Assembly (NCBI GenBank): GCA_934613645.1
Contig: CAKTTC010000004.1
Coordinates: 124,001-188,000, forward strand
DNA from: an uncultured Opitutales bacterium
GTDB lineage: Bacteria; Verrucomicrobiota; Verrucomicrobiia; Opitutales; Intestinicryptomonadaceae
Direction of reading: 5' to 3'
Length of the DNA: 64,000 nucleotides
The notes under the pieces were generated by a model that saw nothing but the letters and a program-made list of their open reading frames with translations, made no database searches and was not told where the DNA came from. This document shows, in pieces, positions 41,603-49,159 of this stretch. The translations under genes were made by a program, and so were the position numbers. Numbering within the stretch: position 1 is the first letter of the stretch; each line of letters starts with the position of its first letter.

Positions 41603-43810
41603 ATGGAAAACGACAACAAGAAAATAAACGTAGTCCGCTTGTTCTCTGACCTGAGCGTTTTCGACAGCCCGAAAGACTCGCGCACGGGAACAACCGTTGC
41701 GTTCCGTTCGGGCGATTGCGTGTGTTTCGAGCTTGTTCTGCTGAACTACGGAGACATTGCCGACTGCGGCAATATGGAATCGGTATCGTTCGACATTCTC
41801 GACATCGGCGAAGTTGAAACTCCGCTGCCTCGCGCGCCGAAAATTCTCGTCCAGAAAACTGTTTCGGACATAAACAAAAACCTGACGCAAGAGCAAATCG
41901 AAAGTGGTGCGTGCCACTGCCGCATTGTGCTTACCTCGGCCGACACCACGATGAAGGAGGGGCAAAAGTATCTGAAAATTACCGCCCGCGACAGCGACGG
42001 CGACAGAACGACTTTCGCTTCGGGCTGGATAAACGTCGAACCCGTGTGGGATTCGGACATAGACACTTCGACCTCCGAGGGCGCGACTGTCGTGGAACAG
42101 CTGCGCGAGCTTATCGGCAAAAACGCGGCGTCGATTTCCGCGCTACAGGAGGGCGTAGCCGAAAACGCGTCGGACATTTCCGACATAAATTCGACCATTG
42201 CAGGCTACGAAAATTTGCTGCCCACGTATGAGTCGCGCATTGTGGCGGTTGAAAACAAGTCGGGCAAAAATTCGACCGACATTGCGGGGCTTAAAACGCG
42301 CGCAACCACGAACGAAAGCGCGGTATCCGCGCTGAAAAACACGGTTGCGGGGCATACGTCAAGCATATCCGAATTGGACGACCGCGTTGACTGCAACTTA
42401 GCCGACATCGGCGCGCTTTATCTGCGCGTGGAAAACGCCGAAAATTCAAAAGCCGACTGGGGCACAACCCTTGCGGGATACCACATTTCTGACGCCTACA
42501 CGAAAACGCAGACCGACGCTTTGTTTACTTCGGCGGCGTCGAACGTAGACACGAAAATTGCCGCGGCGAAAACTGAGCTTGAAGCGGCAATCGACGCGGG
42601 TTCTACTTCAAGCGCAAATTCGCTTTTGTCGCTCGTAAAAAAGAACAACACGCTCTTCCAAACCAAGCTCGACAAGGGGGTATTGTATTGCGACGGAGGT
42701 TTCGCAAAAGTTCCGCAAGGGGCGTTCTCATCGCTTTCGAAGGCGACAATGTTAATCCGTTTTGCACGCAAGGGCGCGCCGACATCGCTTGAGACTTTAT
42801 GCGCCTTGGGCGACGGCGGCACTACGCAGACGGGCTTTCTTGTCCGCCTTACAACCGACGCCCGCTTTTCGGTTTTGTGCTATTTTAAAAAAGCCGACGG
42901 CACGGGTTCGGACGGTCCGCACGTTGCTGCCTACAACATCGCGGAGTATCTCGACGGCAAAATACACGCGTTCGCGCTTTGCTGGTCGGGCACGCAAACG
43001 CGCATATTTATCGACGGAGAACTCAAGGGGCAGTCGGCGGTTTCGGCTGCGGGAATGACCGTTCAAAGCGGCACGCCCGGAATTTCTTTCGGGGCGAGGG
43101 CTACGACAAACGCCGAATATTTTCGCGGAAAAGTTTCGGACTTCGCCGTTCTCAACTACGACGCTTCGGAAGTCGATTCCGACGGCAACTACACTTCCGC
43201 ATATTCAATCGCCGACTACCAAAACGGCAGGGCAATTCCGCCGTGGTCAGTGCCCGTTGTTTTCGGCAACGGAAAGTCGGCAGCCGTCAACACGACTAAC
43301 GCCGCCTGCGTGTGGGACGGCGCGAATTGGTCGATGACGCAGACGAGCAACGCCGCGACAATCAAGTCAATGCTCTACTACATTCCGCTGAACATCGGGC
43401 AGAAGTTGCGCATAAAGTTTTCGAACCTCACGGGCGGAGTTTTGGCGGACGGCAAATACGGATTCTTTCAGCCCGTTCGTCAGGAGGCAGACCAAATAAA
43501 CGTTTCGACAACTTCGCTTGACGCCGAGTTTACAGCCCAAACCCCGATAACGCTTTGGCGGTTTCAATTCAACTGCGAGGCGGTTTCCGACGTTGCCGAC
43601 AGAGTGGCGACGGTTTTCGAAAACTTCACTGTCGAACGCGACGGCGCAATCGTGGCACTGGAAAACTACACGTTCAAAAACAAGATTCGGGATACTTCGG
43701 GCAACGGAAACACAGCAACAGTAAGCGGAGTCTTGGCGGGCGATAGGGACGAAAGCGTAGCGCAGATGTATGAGGCGTTTGCTGCCCAATACACAGCCGA
43801 CAACCCGTAA
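41603..43810 (+). CDS. Phage tail-fibre/baseplate-like protein with coiled coil and LamG-type lectin domain
   Basis: 735 residues without a signal peptide. Residues about 1-155 form a beta domain (GTTVAFRSGDCVCFELVLLN..., RIVLTSADTTMKEGQKYLKIT) like phage BppU-type baseplate N-termini. Residues about 165-340 are a coiled-coil stalk of AS/N/D-rich heptads (NAASISALQEGVAENASDIS). Residues about 360-545 match a concanavalin/LamG fold (ATMLIRFARKGAPTSLETLC, IHAFALCWSGTQTRIFIDGE, YFRGKVSDFAVLNYDASEVD). A second beta domain closes. This is the pattern of a receptor-binding fibre. No tail assembly genes are near. Confidence 0.7.
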   Translation: MENDNKKINVVRLFSDLSVFDSPKDSRTGTTVAFRSGDCVCFELVLLNYGDIADCGNMESVSFDILDIGEVETPLPRAPKILVQKTVSDINKNLTQEQIESGACHCRIVLTSADTTMKEGQKYLKITARDSDGDRTTFASGWINVEPVWDSDIDTSTSEGATVVEQLRELIGKNAASISALQEGVAENASDISDINSTIAGYENLLPTYESRIVAVENKSGKNSTDIAGLKTRATTNESAVSALKNTVAGHTSSISELDDRVDCNLADIGALYLRVENAENSKADWGTTLAGYHISDAYTKTQTDALFTSAASNVDTKIAAAKTELEAAIDAGSTSSANSLLSLVKKNNTLFQTKLDKGVLYCDGGFAKVPQGAFSSLSKATMLIRFARKGAPTSLETLCALGDGGTTQTGFLVRLTTDARFSVLCYFKKADGTGSDGPHVAAYNIAEYLDGKIHAFALCWSGTQTRIFIDGELKGQSAVSAAGMTVQSGTPGISFGARATTNAEYFRGKVSDFAVLNYDASEVDSDGNYTSAYSIADYQNGRAIPPWSVPVVFGNGKSAAVNTTNAACVWDGANWSMTQTSNAATIKSMLYYIPLNIGQKLRIKFSNLTGGVLADGKYGFFQPVRQEADQINVSTTSLDAEFTAQTPITLWRFQFNCEAVSDVADRVATVFENFTVERDGAIVALENYTFKNKIRDTSGNGNTATVSGVLAGDRDESVAQMYEAFAAQYTADNP

Positions 43811-43820
43811 ATCCGCGAGG

Positions 43821-43900
43821 GCTTGCTTTTGAATTGAATTTTTCAAATTAACAAATGGAAGACTTCGTTTTTTTTAGAGAAAAATTCAAAAGCAAGCAGT
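43821..43900 (+). repeat. Imperfect inverted repeat after the tail-fibre-like gene
   Basis: GCTTGCTTTTGAATTGAATT at 43821 pairs with AAAAATTCAAAAGCAAGC ending at 43900, the left arm having an extra GAATT. About 40 bases lie between. It begins eleven bases after the stop and may act as a terminator. Confidence 0.7.
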
Positions 43901-43911
43901 TCGGCTGTCAT

Positions 43912-44090
43912 TGACTCGCGTTTGCATTCGCAAACCGTCTCGCCCCTTCGGGGTCGTTGCTTTGCAACGCTCAAACGTGCTTCGCTTGTTTTCGGTTTTG
44001 GCTTCGACGAACGGGCAACAGCCCGCTACGTTGAATTGGCGAAGCCAAGAGCATAGCGACGATAGGAGCGCGCTGAATTCTAAACGCGAA
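43912..44090 (+). repeat. Repeat module E, copy 2
   Basis: The first 29 bases (ATTGACTCGCGTTTGCATTC onward) equal 20679-20707. Then CCCCTTCGGGG, GTTGCTTTGCAAC and CTTCGCTTGTTTTC as in copy 1, with changed stems. The end overlaps the 42-base match to 38603-38644. Confidence 0.78.
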
Positions 44091-44102
44091 TCCCAGTGCG
44101 AA

Positions 44103-44131
44103 CCTCGCGAATTTGTCCTGTTTGCACAATG
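44103..44131 (+). repeat. Left arm of a perfect 29-base inverted repeat
   Basis: CCTCGCGAATTTGTCCTGTT... to 44131. The exact reverse complement is at 44715-44743; the gene 44281-44544 lies between the arms. Confidence 0.9.
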
Positions 44132-44280
44132 CTTGTTCAAACTCGCAAAGAATTTTTTAAAATTACCCGCATTGCGGTCTCGCAAGTTTTACTTCGCGGG
44201 ACACGATGTTTTCGCGAACTTATCCTACTCAACTTTTTTTAACACAAAAACAAGCCCAAAGGGCATTATAGAAAGAAAAT

Positions 44281-44544
44281 ATGAAAATAAATCTCACAAC
44301 AACAATCAACGAAGAACACCAAACCGTCGAGGCGGAAATAGTGGGCGTTAACGTCTACATAGAAACCGCATTCGGCAGAAGCGTTATCCAACTTAAAGAC
44401 AAAACCGAACTCGCCGCAATAGAACCCTACCAACAGGTGATTCAATCAATGGCTGATTCCTACGCGGCTTTGAAAAATCCAACACCGGAAACTGAGACTG
44501 CGGAAGCGGAAACAGCTTCCGAACCTACGGATTCGGAACAATAG
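44281..44544 (+). CDS. Small acidic protein of unknown function in the phage-like cassette
   Basis: 87 residues, no signal peptide or membrane segment. The N-terminal half looks like beta strands (MKINLTTTINEEHQTVEAEIVGVNVYIE, VIQLKDKTELAA); the last 25 residues are a Glu/Thr/Pro-rich low-complexity tail (NPTPETETAEAETASEPTDS). I do not recognise it. It lies between the tail-fibre-like and holin-like genes and is bracketed by the 29-base inverted repeat, which suggests a movable or exchanged gene. AGAAAG before the ATG is a weak ribosome site. Confidence 0.6.
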   Translation: MKINLTTTINEEHQTVEAEIVGVNVYIETAFGRSVIQLKDKTELAAIEPYQQVIQSMADSYAALKNPTPETETAEAETASEPTDSEQ

Positions 44545-44558
44545 AAAACAACGAATCA

Positions 44559-44734
44559 ACAACCGGTAAACAGAACATTCGCGATGTTTATTCACGATAA
44601 GTTCGTAAAGACATTGTGTAAACAGGAGAAAAGTGCGAGGGCAACGCTCAACCAAAAAACAATAACCAGTAAACAGAATATGCACGATGTCTATTCACTG
44701 CAAGTTCGGATTCTCATTGTGCAAACAGGACAAA
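44559..44734 (+). repeat. Direct repeat pair of about 72 bases
   Basis: 44559-44630 and 44661-44734 share the order GTAAACAGAA, GATGT(T/C)TATTCAC, AAGTTCG and CATTGTG(T/C)AAACAGGA. The spacing between copies is 102 bases. Confidence 0.75.
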
Positions 44735-44743
44735 TTCGCGAGG
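44715..44743 (-). repeat. Right arm of the 29-base inverted repeat
   Basis: Exact reverse complement of 44103-44131. It overlaps the end of the second 72-base direct repeat. Confidence 0.9.
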
Positions 44744-44960
44744 CGCGAGCTACAAAATTGCGTTTTGCAAGGCGAAGCATACTTAGGTATGTGAGCCGCA
44801 GCGAAACCGATTTTTAGCCGTGAAGCGCCTCTTTTGCAAAATCTAAAAAACGAAGGGCGAGTTAGCCGAAGGCAACCGCCGTCACTTCTCAAATTATAAA
44901 ATATTTGCAAAAGAGAAGCGACCTCGCGGATTTGTGTCCTCACACTTTTGAAAAAAAAAT

Positions 44961-45404
44961 ATGGAAGGAATGGAAATATTAGGCGCGACGGGAGCGGGAG
45001 CTATCGTCGGCGGAGTGTTAACTTGGATAACGGCTCTTCGGAAAGAGTCGCATGAAAGACAAATGGCAATCATCGATAAAATGCGCGAAGTGGCGGCAGA
45101 TGCCGACGCAAGTGCCGACAAGGCCGCCGCGCGCGATTGCTCGTGCGTGGGACAGCGTGTCAGGCAGTTCATAATTGCGGCGTTGATATTCTCGTTCGTG
45201 ATTGCGCCGTTTATCTTTGCGTGGACGCAAATTCCCATCGCCGTTGAGCGCAGCGAGACAGCGGGCGGATACTTGTGGGGAATAGTTCCCGAGTATACGC
45301 GCCAAGTTATAGACTACGCGGCGGGGTTTTATATCCCCGCGGAATTCAAGGTCGCGTTTATGTCGATAGTGGGTTTCTACTTCGGCAGAAGCGCGGCAAG
45401 ATGA
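44961..45404 (+). CDS. Holin-like small membrane protein
   Basis: 147 residues. A short hydrophobic Gly/Ala-rich N-terminal segment (ATGAGAIVGGVLTWITAL), a charged amphipathic middle (RKESHERQMAIIDKMREVAADADASADKAAARDCSC), then a clear membrane helix (FIIAALIFSFVIAPFIFAW) and a last hydrophobic stretch ending VAFMSIVGFYFGRSAAR. The arrangement resembles phage 3TM-type holins, where FYFGRSAAR-like ends are frequent. Placement after the fibre-like gene supports a phage origin, but no endolysin is nearby. A solid terminator follows. Confidence 0.6.
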   Translation: MEGMEILGATGAGAIVGGVLTWITALRKESHERQMAIIDKMREVAADADASADKAAARDCSCVGQRVRQFIIAALIFSFVIAPFIFAWTQIPIAVERSETAGGYLWGIVPEYTRQVIDYAAGFYIPAEFKVAFMSIVGFYFGRSAAR

Positions 45405-45419
45405 TTTATAGTTGTCAGT

Positions 45420-45450
45420 CGGCGGCGGAGAAATCCGCCGCCTTTTTTTT
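45420..45450 (+). terminator. Rho-independent terminator after the holin-like gene
   Basis: Stem GGCGGCGGA / TCCGCCGCC with AAA loop and eight T residues. Confidence 0.88.
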
Positions 45451-45533
45451 GCCCAAAGAATCAATAAAATTTTTCCGCGAAAAATCAGAACTTGTTATTG
45501 CCCATTCGAGCCGTTCCAATAATTAAAAACTAA

Positions 45534-45600
45534 ACTTTAATCAATACTCAAAGCGGTATTGGCTACGCCAATCCGCGACACTTTCGAAAAGTTAAAAAAA
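45534..45600 (+). repeat. Family A hairpin repeat, copy 11
   Basis: ACTTTAATCAATACTCAAAG start, inner palindrome ATTGGC-TAC-GCCAAT, tail CACTTTCGAAAAGTTAAAAA. Confidence 0.88.
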
Positions 45601-45648
45601 GCCGCTTCAGAAAAGTTAAAAAAAGCTCCTTTAGGAAGCATAAAAAAC
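45601..45648 (+). repeat. Two truncated family A tails in tandem
   Basis: 45601-45624 (GCCGCTTCAGAAAAGTTAAA) and 45625-45648 (GCTCCTTTAGGAAGCATAAA) are only the 3' ends of A units, placed one after another between two full copies. Confidence 0.8.
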
Positions 45649-45712
45649 TTTAACCAATACCCAAAGCGGCATTGGCTACGCCAATCCGCGCCACTTTAGA
45701 AAATATAAAAAA
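45647..45712 (+). repeat. Family A hairpin repeat, copy 12
   Basis: Fused to the preceding tail (AAAAAACTTTAACC). Inner palindrome ATTGGC-TAC-GCCAAT; ends at the base before the miaB stop codon. Confidence 0.88.
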
Positions 45713-47077
45713 TTATAGAATGGTGGCGTCGAGGGCGGTTACCGTGGCGGAGTTTATTTTTACGTTTACGAGCTTGCCGATGAAAGATTCGTCGGCTTTG
45801 AAGATGCACTTGCGGTGGTTGCGTGTGCGTCCCATAAACATGCTTTCGCCGCGCTTTGCGTTGTTTTCAACGAGAACCTGATAGGTTCTGCCGACCATTT
45901 TGTTGTGGAAGTCCATCGACTGCTTTTCAAGCTCGGCGAGGAGGCGTTGGTTGCGCTGCTCCTTGACTTCGTCGGAAATGTTGTCGTCAAGCTCCGCCGA
46001 CTTCGTTCCCGCGCGTTCGCTGTATTTGAAAACGAAAGCCATGTCGAAATTCGCGCGCTTGAAAATGTCGAGCGTTTGGAGAAAGTCGTCTTCGGTTTCG
46101 TCGGGATAGCCCACAATTACGTCGGTTGAAATCGACATTTCGGGCGAGCGCGCGCGAAGCTTTTCGACAATCTTCAAGAACCCTTCGGCTTTGTAGGGGC
46201 GGTTCATCGCGCGCAGGATTTTGTCGCTGCCCGATTGCAGGGGCAGGTGGACGTATTCGCAGAGCTTTTCCAGCCGCCCGTAGCAGTCGATGAGGTCGTC
46301 GCCGAAGAACGACGGGTGCGGCGACGTGAAGCGTATGCGCTCCAAGCCGTCAACGGCGTCGAGCTTTTCGAGCAGCCTCGCAAATTCCGAAACGCCGCCG
46401 CGCCGCGGAATGTTTGCGCCGAACGCGTTTGCAACCTGCCCCAAAAGCATTACTTCCTTTGCGCCGTTTGCCACAAGCGCGCGAACCTCCGCTACAACGT
46501 CGTCGGTGGGGCGCGAGCGCATTATTCCGCGCACTTTCGGGACAATGCAGTATGAGCAGTTCATCTGGCAGCCCTGCATTATCGACACAAACGCGCATAC
46601 GTCGGACGATTTCGAAAGGCTGAAGTGGCGGTTGATGAAAAGGTGAGATGAGTCGTCGTCGGATATGTCGATAAACGGGGGGCGTTTGCGTGCGGGCGTC
46701 CAGCGTTCCGATTGCGCCGCGCGGAAGATTTCCGCCGCTACTTTTGCCACCGTGTGCGTTTTGCGCGGGCCTATGATGAAGTCAATTTCGGGCAGGGTTT
46801 CGGCAATCTTCGCGCCGCGATTTTGCGCCATGCAGCCCGTAACGCCTATTATCGGCAGGCGGCTTTTGTTGTATTTTCTGAAGTTGAGAATGTGCCCGAG
46901 CTTCCCGATTGCCTTCAGCTCCGCCTGTTCGCGCACGGAACAAGTGTTGACTACGATTGCGTCGGCTTCGTTTTCGTCGAAGGTAATCTCCCAACCGTTT
47001 TCGACGAAGTTTGCCGCGATGTTTTCCGAATCGCGCTCGTTCATTTGGCAACCGTATGTTCGTATGTATGCTTTCAT
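45713..47077 (-). CDS. miaB: tRNA-2-methylthio-N6-dimethylallyladenosine synthase MiaB
   Basis: 454-residue radical-SAM methylthiotransferase. The N-terminal domain MKAYIRTYGCQMNERDSENIA, VNTCSVREQAELKA and GVTGCMAQNRG holds the three auxiliary cluster Cys; the radical-SAM motif is CQMNCSYCIVPKVRG; a C-terminal TRAM domain runs from about residue 385 (VGRTYQVLVENNAKRGESMFMGRTRNHRKCIF). It adds the methylthio group at A37. MiaB is preferred to MtaB or RimO from the start and CSVREQAE segment. A family A repeat touches its stop codon. Confidence 0.95.
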   Translation of the reverse strand: MKAYIRTYGCQMNERDSENIAANFVENGWEITFDENEADAIVVNTCSVREQAELKAIGKLGHILNFRKYNKSRLPIIGVTGCMAQNRGAKIAETLPEIDFIIGPRKTHTVAKVAAEIFRAAQSERWTPARKRPPFIDISDDDSSHLFINRHFSLSKSSDVCAFVSIMQGCQMNCSYCIVPKVRGIMRSRPTDDVVAEVRALVANGAKEVMLLGQVANAFGANIPRRGGVSEFARLLEKLDAVDGLERIRFTSPHPSFFGDDLIDCYGRLEKLCEYVHLPLQSGSDKILRAMNRPYKAEGFLKIVEKLRARSPEMSISTDVIVGYPDETEDDFLQTLDIFKRANFDMAFVFKYSERAGTKSAELDDNISDEVKEQRNQRLLAELEKQSMDFHNKMVGRTYQVLVENNAKRGESMFMGRTRNHRKCIFKADESFIGKLVNVKINSATVTALDATIL

Positions 47078-47222
47078 CTTTTTTTCTTGAAAATATCCTT
47101 TTGCCCGTAGAATGGGAGATAGTCAATTATTTTTCGGAACTGTCGGCGCGGCGCGGGGTCTGATATGCCCGCTCCCGACGGCTGTTTCGGGCGAACCTTT
47201 AACCAAAACTAAATTCATTCGT

Positions 47223-48689
47223 ATGAAACCCGTAGTATTCAACAACACAGTTTTAAGAGACGGCCACCAGTCGCTGGCCGCCACAAGAATGCCGACCGCC
47301 GACATGCTTCCGGCGTGCGAAAAGCTCGACGGCATGGGCTTCGGCGCGCTCGAAACTTGGGGCGGCGCGACAATCGACGCGGGGCTTCGCTTCTTGGGCG
47401 AATTCCCTTTCGACAGGCTCGACGCCCTCAAAAAAGCGTGCCCGAAAACGAAGCATATGATGCTCTTCCGCGGGCAGAACATTGTAGCCTACTCACACTT
47501 CCCCGACGACGTTGTGGAGACGTTCGTCAAAACCTCCGCCAAGCACGGAATGGACATCTTCAGAATTTTCGACGCCCTCAACGACGTCCGCAATCTGGAG
47601 TGTTCAATCAAGGCAGCCCGCGCCTGCGGCAAAGAACCGCACGGCACAATCTGCTATACGCAAAGCCCCGTCCACACTGTGGAAAGCTTCGTGAAAATGG
47701 GCTGCGAGCTTGAAGATATGGGCTGCAGCGCGGTTGTAATCAAGGATATGGCGGGTCTTATTCCGCCGTATGTCGCCTACGAAATCGTCAAGGGGTTGAA
47801 GGCGAACATAAAAATTCCCGTGATTATCCACACGCACGAAACGGCGGGCATGGGCGCGTCCACCTACTACGCGGCAATCGACGCGGGCGTCGATGCGGTT
47901 GATACGTCAATTACTCCGTTCGCAAACGGCACGGCGCAGCCCGACACCGCAAGAATGCTTGCAATGCTCCAAGACCACCCGCGCCGTCCCGACTACAACG
48001 TCAAAACCCTTTCGGAGCTTCGCCAATACTTTACGGGCGTCTACAAGAAGCTCGGCTTCTACACGATGGCAAAGAACGAGGTTATCGACACCGACGCGCT
48101 CATCTACCAAGTCCCCGGCGGTATGCTTTCCAACTTCCGCGTCCAGCTCAAGGAGCAGAAAATGGAGGACAAGTTCGACGAAGTTTTCGCCGAAGTCCCG
48201 TATGTGCGCGAAAAGCTCGGCTGGATTCCCCTTGTAACGCCCACTTCGCAGATTGTAGGCACGCAGGCGATGATGAACGTAAAATTCGGACGCTGGAAGA
48301 TGTTCACCCCGCAGGCAATGGACATCGCTCTCGGCTACTACGGACGCACTCCCGCTCCCGTCGACCCCGAAATCCGCAAGCTCGCGCAGGAAAAATCGGG
48401 CAAAGAACCCATCGAGTGCCGCCCCGCCGACCTCAAGAAGCCCGCTATGGAAGACCTCCGCCGCCAGCTTCGCGAAAAAGGGCTCAAGGACGACGACGAG
48501 CATTGCGTGATTTTCGCTATGTTCCCGCAGCAGCTCGAAGACTTATACAAAAAGCCGCGCTCGGCTTTCGCCCTCAAAACACCAGAGGACAAAAAACTCG
48601 CCGAGGCGAAGGCCGCAGGCAGGGAGAAAACCTTCAACATCTCCATTGACGGCGCGCCCGCCAAGAACGTCAAGGTTGTTTCTCTGTAA
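47223..48689 (+). CDS. Biotin-dependent carboxyltransferase subunit (oxaloacetate decarboxylase alpha / pyruvate carboxylase B type)
   Basis: 488-residue TIM-barrel carboxyltransferase. It starts MKPVVFNNTVLRDGHQSLAATRM (metal-binding Asp and the RDGHQS motif), continues with LFRGQNIVAYSHFPDDVVETFV, VIKDMAGLIPP containing the catalytic metal-site Lys, and VIIHTHETAGMG with the HxH metal ligands. The C-terminal PYC_OADA domain is present, but there is no biotin attachment domain (no MKM motif), so a separate biotin carrier protein is needed. It could belong to oxaloacetate or methylmalonyl-CoA metabolism. Start at 47223 is set by homology; 5' extensions are not supported. Confidence 0.9.
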   Translation: MKPVVFNNTVLRDGHQSLAATRMPTADMLPACEKLDGMGFGALETWGGATIDAGLRFLGEFPFDRLDALKKACPKTKHMMLFRGQNIVAYSHFPDDVVETFVKTSAKHGMDIFRIFDALNDVRNLECSIKAARACGKEPHGTICYTQSPVHTVESFVKMGCELEDMGCSAVVIKDMAGLIPPYVAYEIVKGLKANIKIPVIIHTHETAGMGASTYYAAIDAGVDAVDTSITPFANGTAQPDTARMLAMLQDHPRRPDYNVKTLSELRQYFTGVYKKLGFYTMAKNEVIDTDALIYQVPGGMLSNFRVQLKEQKMEDKFDEVFAEVPYVREKLGWIPLVTPTSQIVGTQAMMNVKFGRWKMFTPQAMDIALGYYGRTPAPVDPEIRKLAQEKSGKEPIECRPADLKKPAMEDLRRQLREKGLKDDDEHCVIFAMFPQQLEDLYKKPRSAFALKTPEDKKLAEAKAAGREKTFNISIDGAPAKNVKVVSL

Positions 48690-48697
48690 TTTCCAAA

Positions 48698-48730
48698 AGG
48701 GGAGGAGCGGTTTAGCCGACCTCCTTTTTT
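48698..48730 (+). terminator. Rho-independent terminator after the carboxyltransferase gene
   Basis: GGAGG...CCTCC stem with inner CGG/CCG pairs and seven T residues, ten bases past the stop. Confidence 0.75.
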
Positions 48731-48840
48731 TATTGACTGAAGTTTTCCCCGCTTCGAGTTTGGGCATCAGCGGCGATTGCGCTTTGTTCGGTGCGCCGTT
48801 GTTCTTTTTCAATATTCCAAACGGGGGAGAAAAAAACATC

Positions 48841-48868
48841 TTGACAACATTGCGTTATTTAGTAGCGT
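48841..48868 (+). promoter_or_regulatory. Probable promoter of rpmF-plsX-fabH
   Basis: TTGACA, a 16-base gap and TAGCGT; the rpmF ATG is 32 bases downstream with AAAGAGGT as ribosome site. Confidence 0.55.
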
Positions 48869-48900
48869 GGGTTGTTTAATAATTTTAAAGAGGTAAAAAA

Positions 48901-49077
48901 ATGGGTCAACCAAAACGCAAACAATCAAAACAGCGCACGCGTCTTCGTCGTGCCGCCAACAAGTATGAACTTCCTCAGGTAGTCAAGAATGCCGACGGCA
49001 CTTTTTCAGTTCCCCACAGGGTTAACCCTTCAACAGGAACATACAGAGGCCGTCAGGTCATCTCTGTCGAGGTATAG
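48901..49077 (+). CDS. rpmF: Large ribosomal subunit protein bL32
   Basis: 58-residue L32: MGQPKRKQSKQRTRLRRAAN, then KYELPQVVKNADGTFSVPHRVNPSTGTYRGRQV. The SxxxxRxRRA segment and the closing Y-GRQV are family hallmarks. Zinc-binding Cys pairs are absent, the Cys-free type. It begins the rpmF-plsX-fabH cluster, a very conserved order, with AAAGAGGT as ribosome site. Confidence 0.95.
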   Translation: MGQPKRKQSKQRTRLRRAANKYELPQVVKNADGTFSVPHRVNPSTGTYRGRQVISVEV

Positions 49078-49159
49078 CTAAATCGTCTTTTTCGAGACTT
49101 TTTTATTGTAATGCGGAGTTATTTTTTTTTAAGTAATTCCGCGTTTACTTTTTTGGAGT

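Larger units (their letters stand above)
43811..44280. other. 470-base intergenic region with repeats inside the phage-like cassette
   Basis: Contains a long hairpin (43821-43900), module E sequence (from 43912), a 42-base match to 38603-38644, and the left arm of a 29-base inverted repeat (44103-44131). It ends AGAAAGAAAAT before the next ATG. A 146-codon open frame here (43911-44351) runs through repeats and is not accepted. Confidence 0.75.
44545..44960. other. 416-base intergenic region with direct repeats
   Basis: Holds two direct repeats of about 72 bases (44559-44630 and 44661-44734), the right arm of the 29-base inverted repeat, a D-like palindrome (GCATACTTAGGTATGT near 44777), a degenerate A-like piece (about 44850-44905) and a diverged relative of the 29-base element (44923-44948). 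No gene is supported. Confidence 0.72.

Noticed and set aside
41603..43810. Autotransporter or secreted adhesin reading of the 735-residue protein
   Set aside because: No signal peptide, no C-terminal beta-barrel or anchor; the architecture fits a phage fibre better.
44088..44135. tRNA-like T-arm string (CGAATCCCAGTGCGAACC)
   Set aside because: No cloverleaf could be assembled around it; it lies in repeat sequence.
43911..44351. 146-codon plus frame running into the small acidic protein gene
   Set aside because: It reads through repeat module E and other palindromes, in a different frame from the accepted gene start.
44584..44817. 77-codon plus frame in the repeat gap
   Set aside because: It lies on the 72-base direct repeats and shows no protein-like composition.
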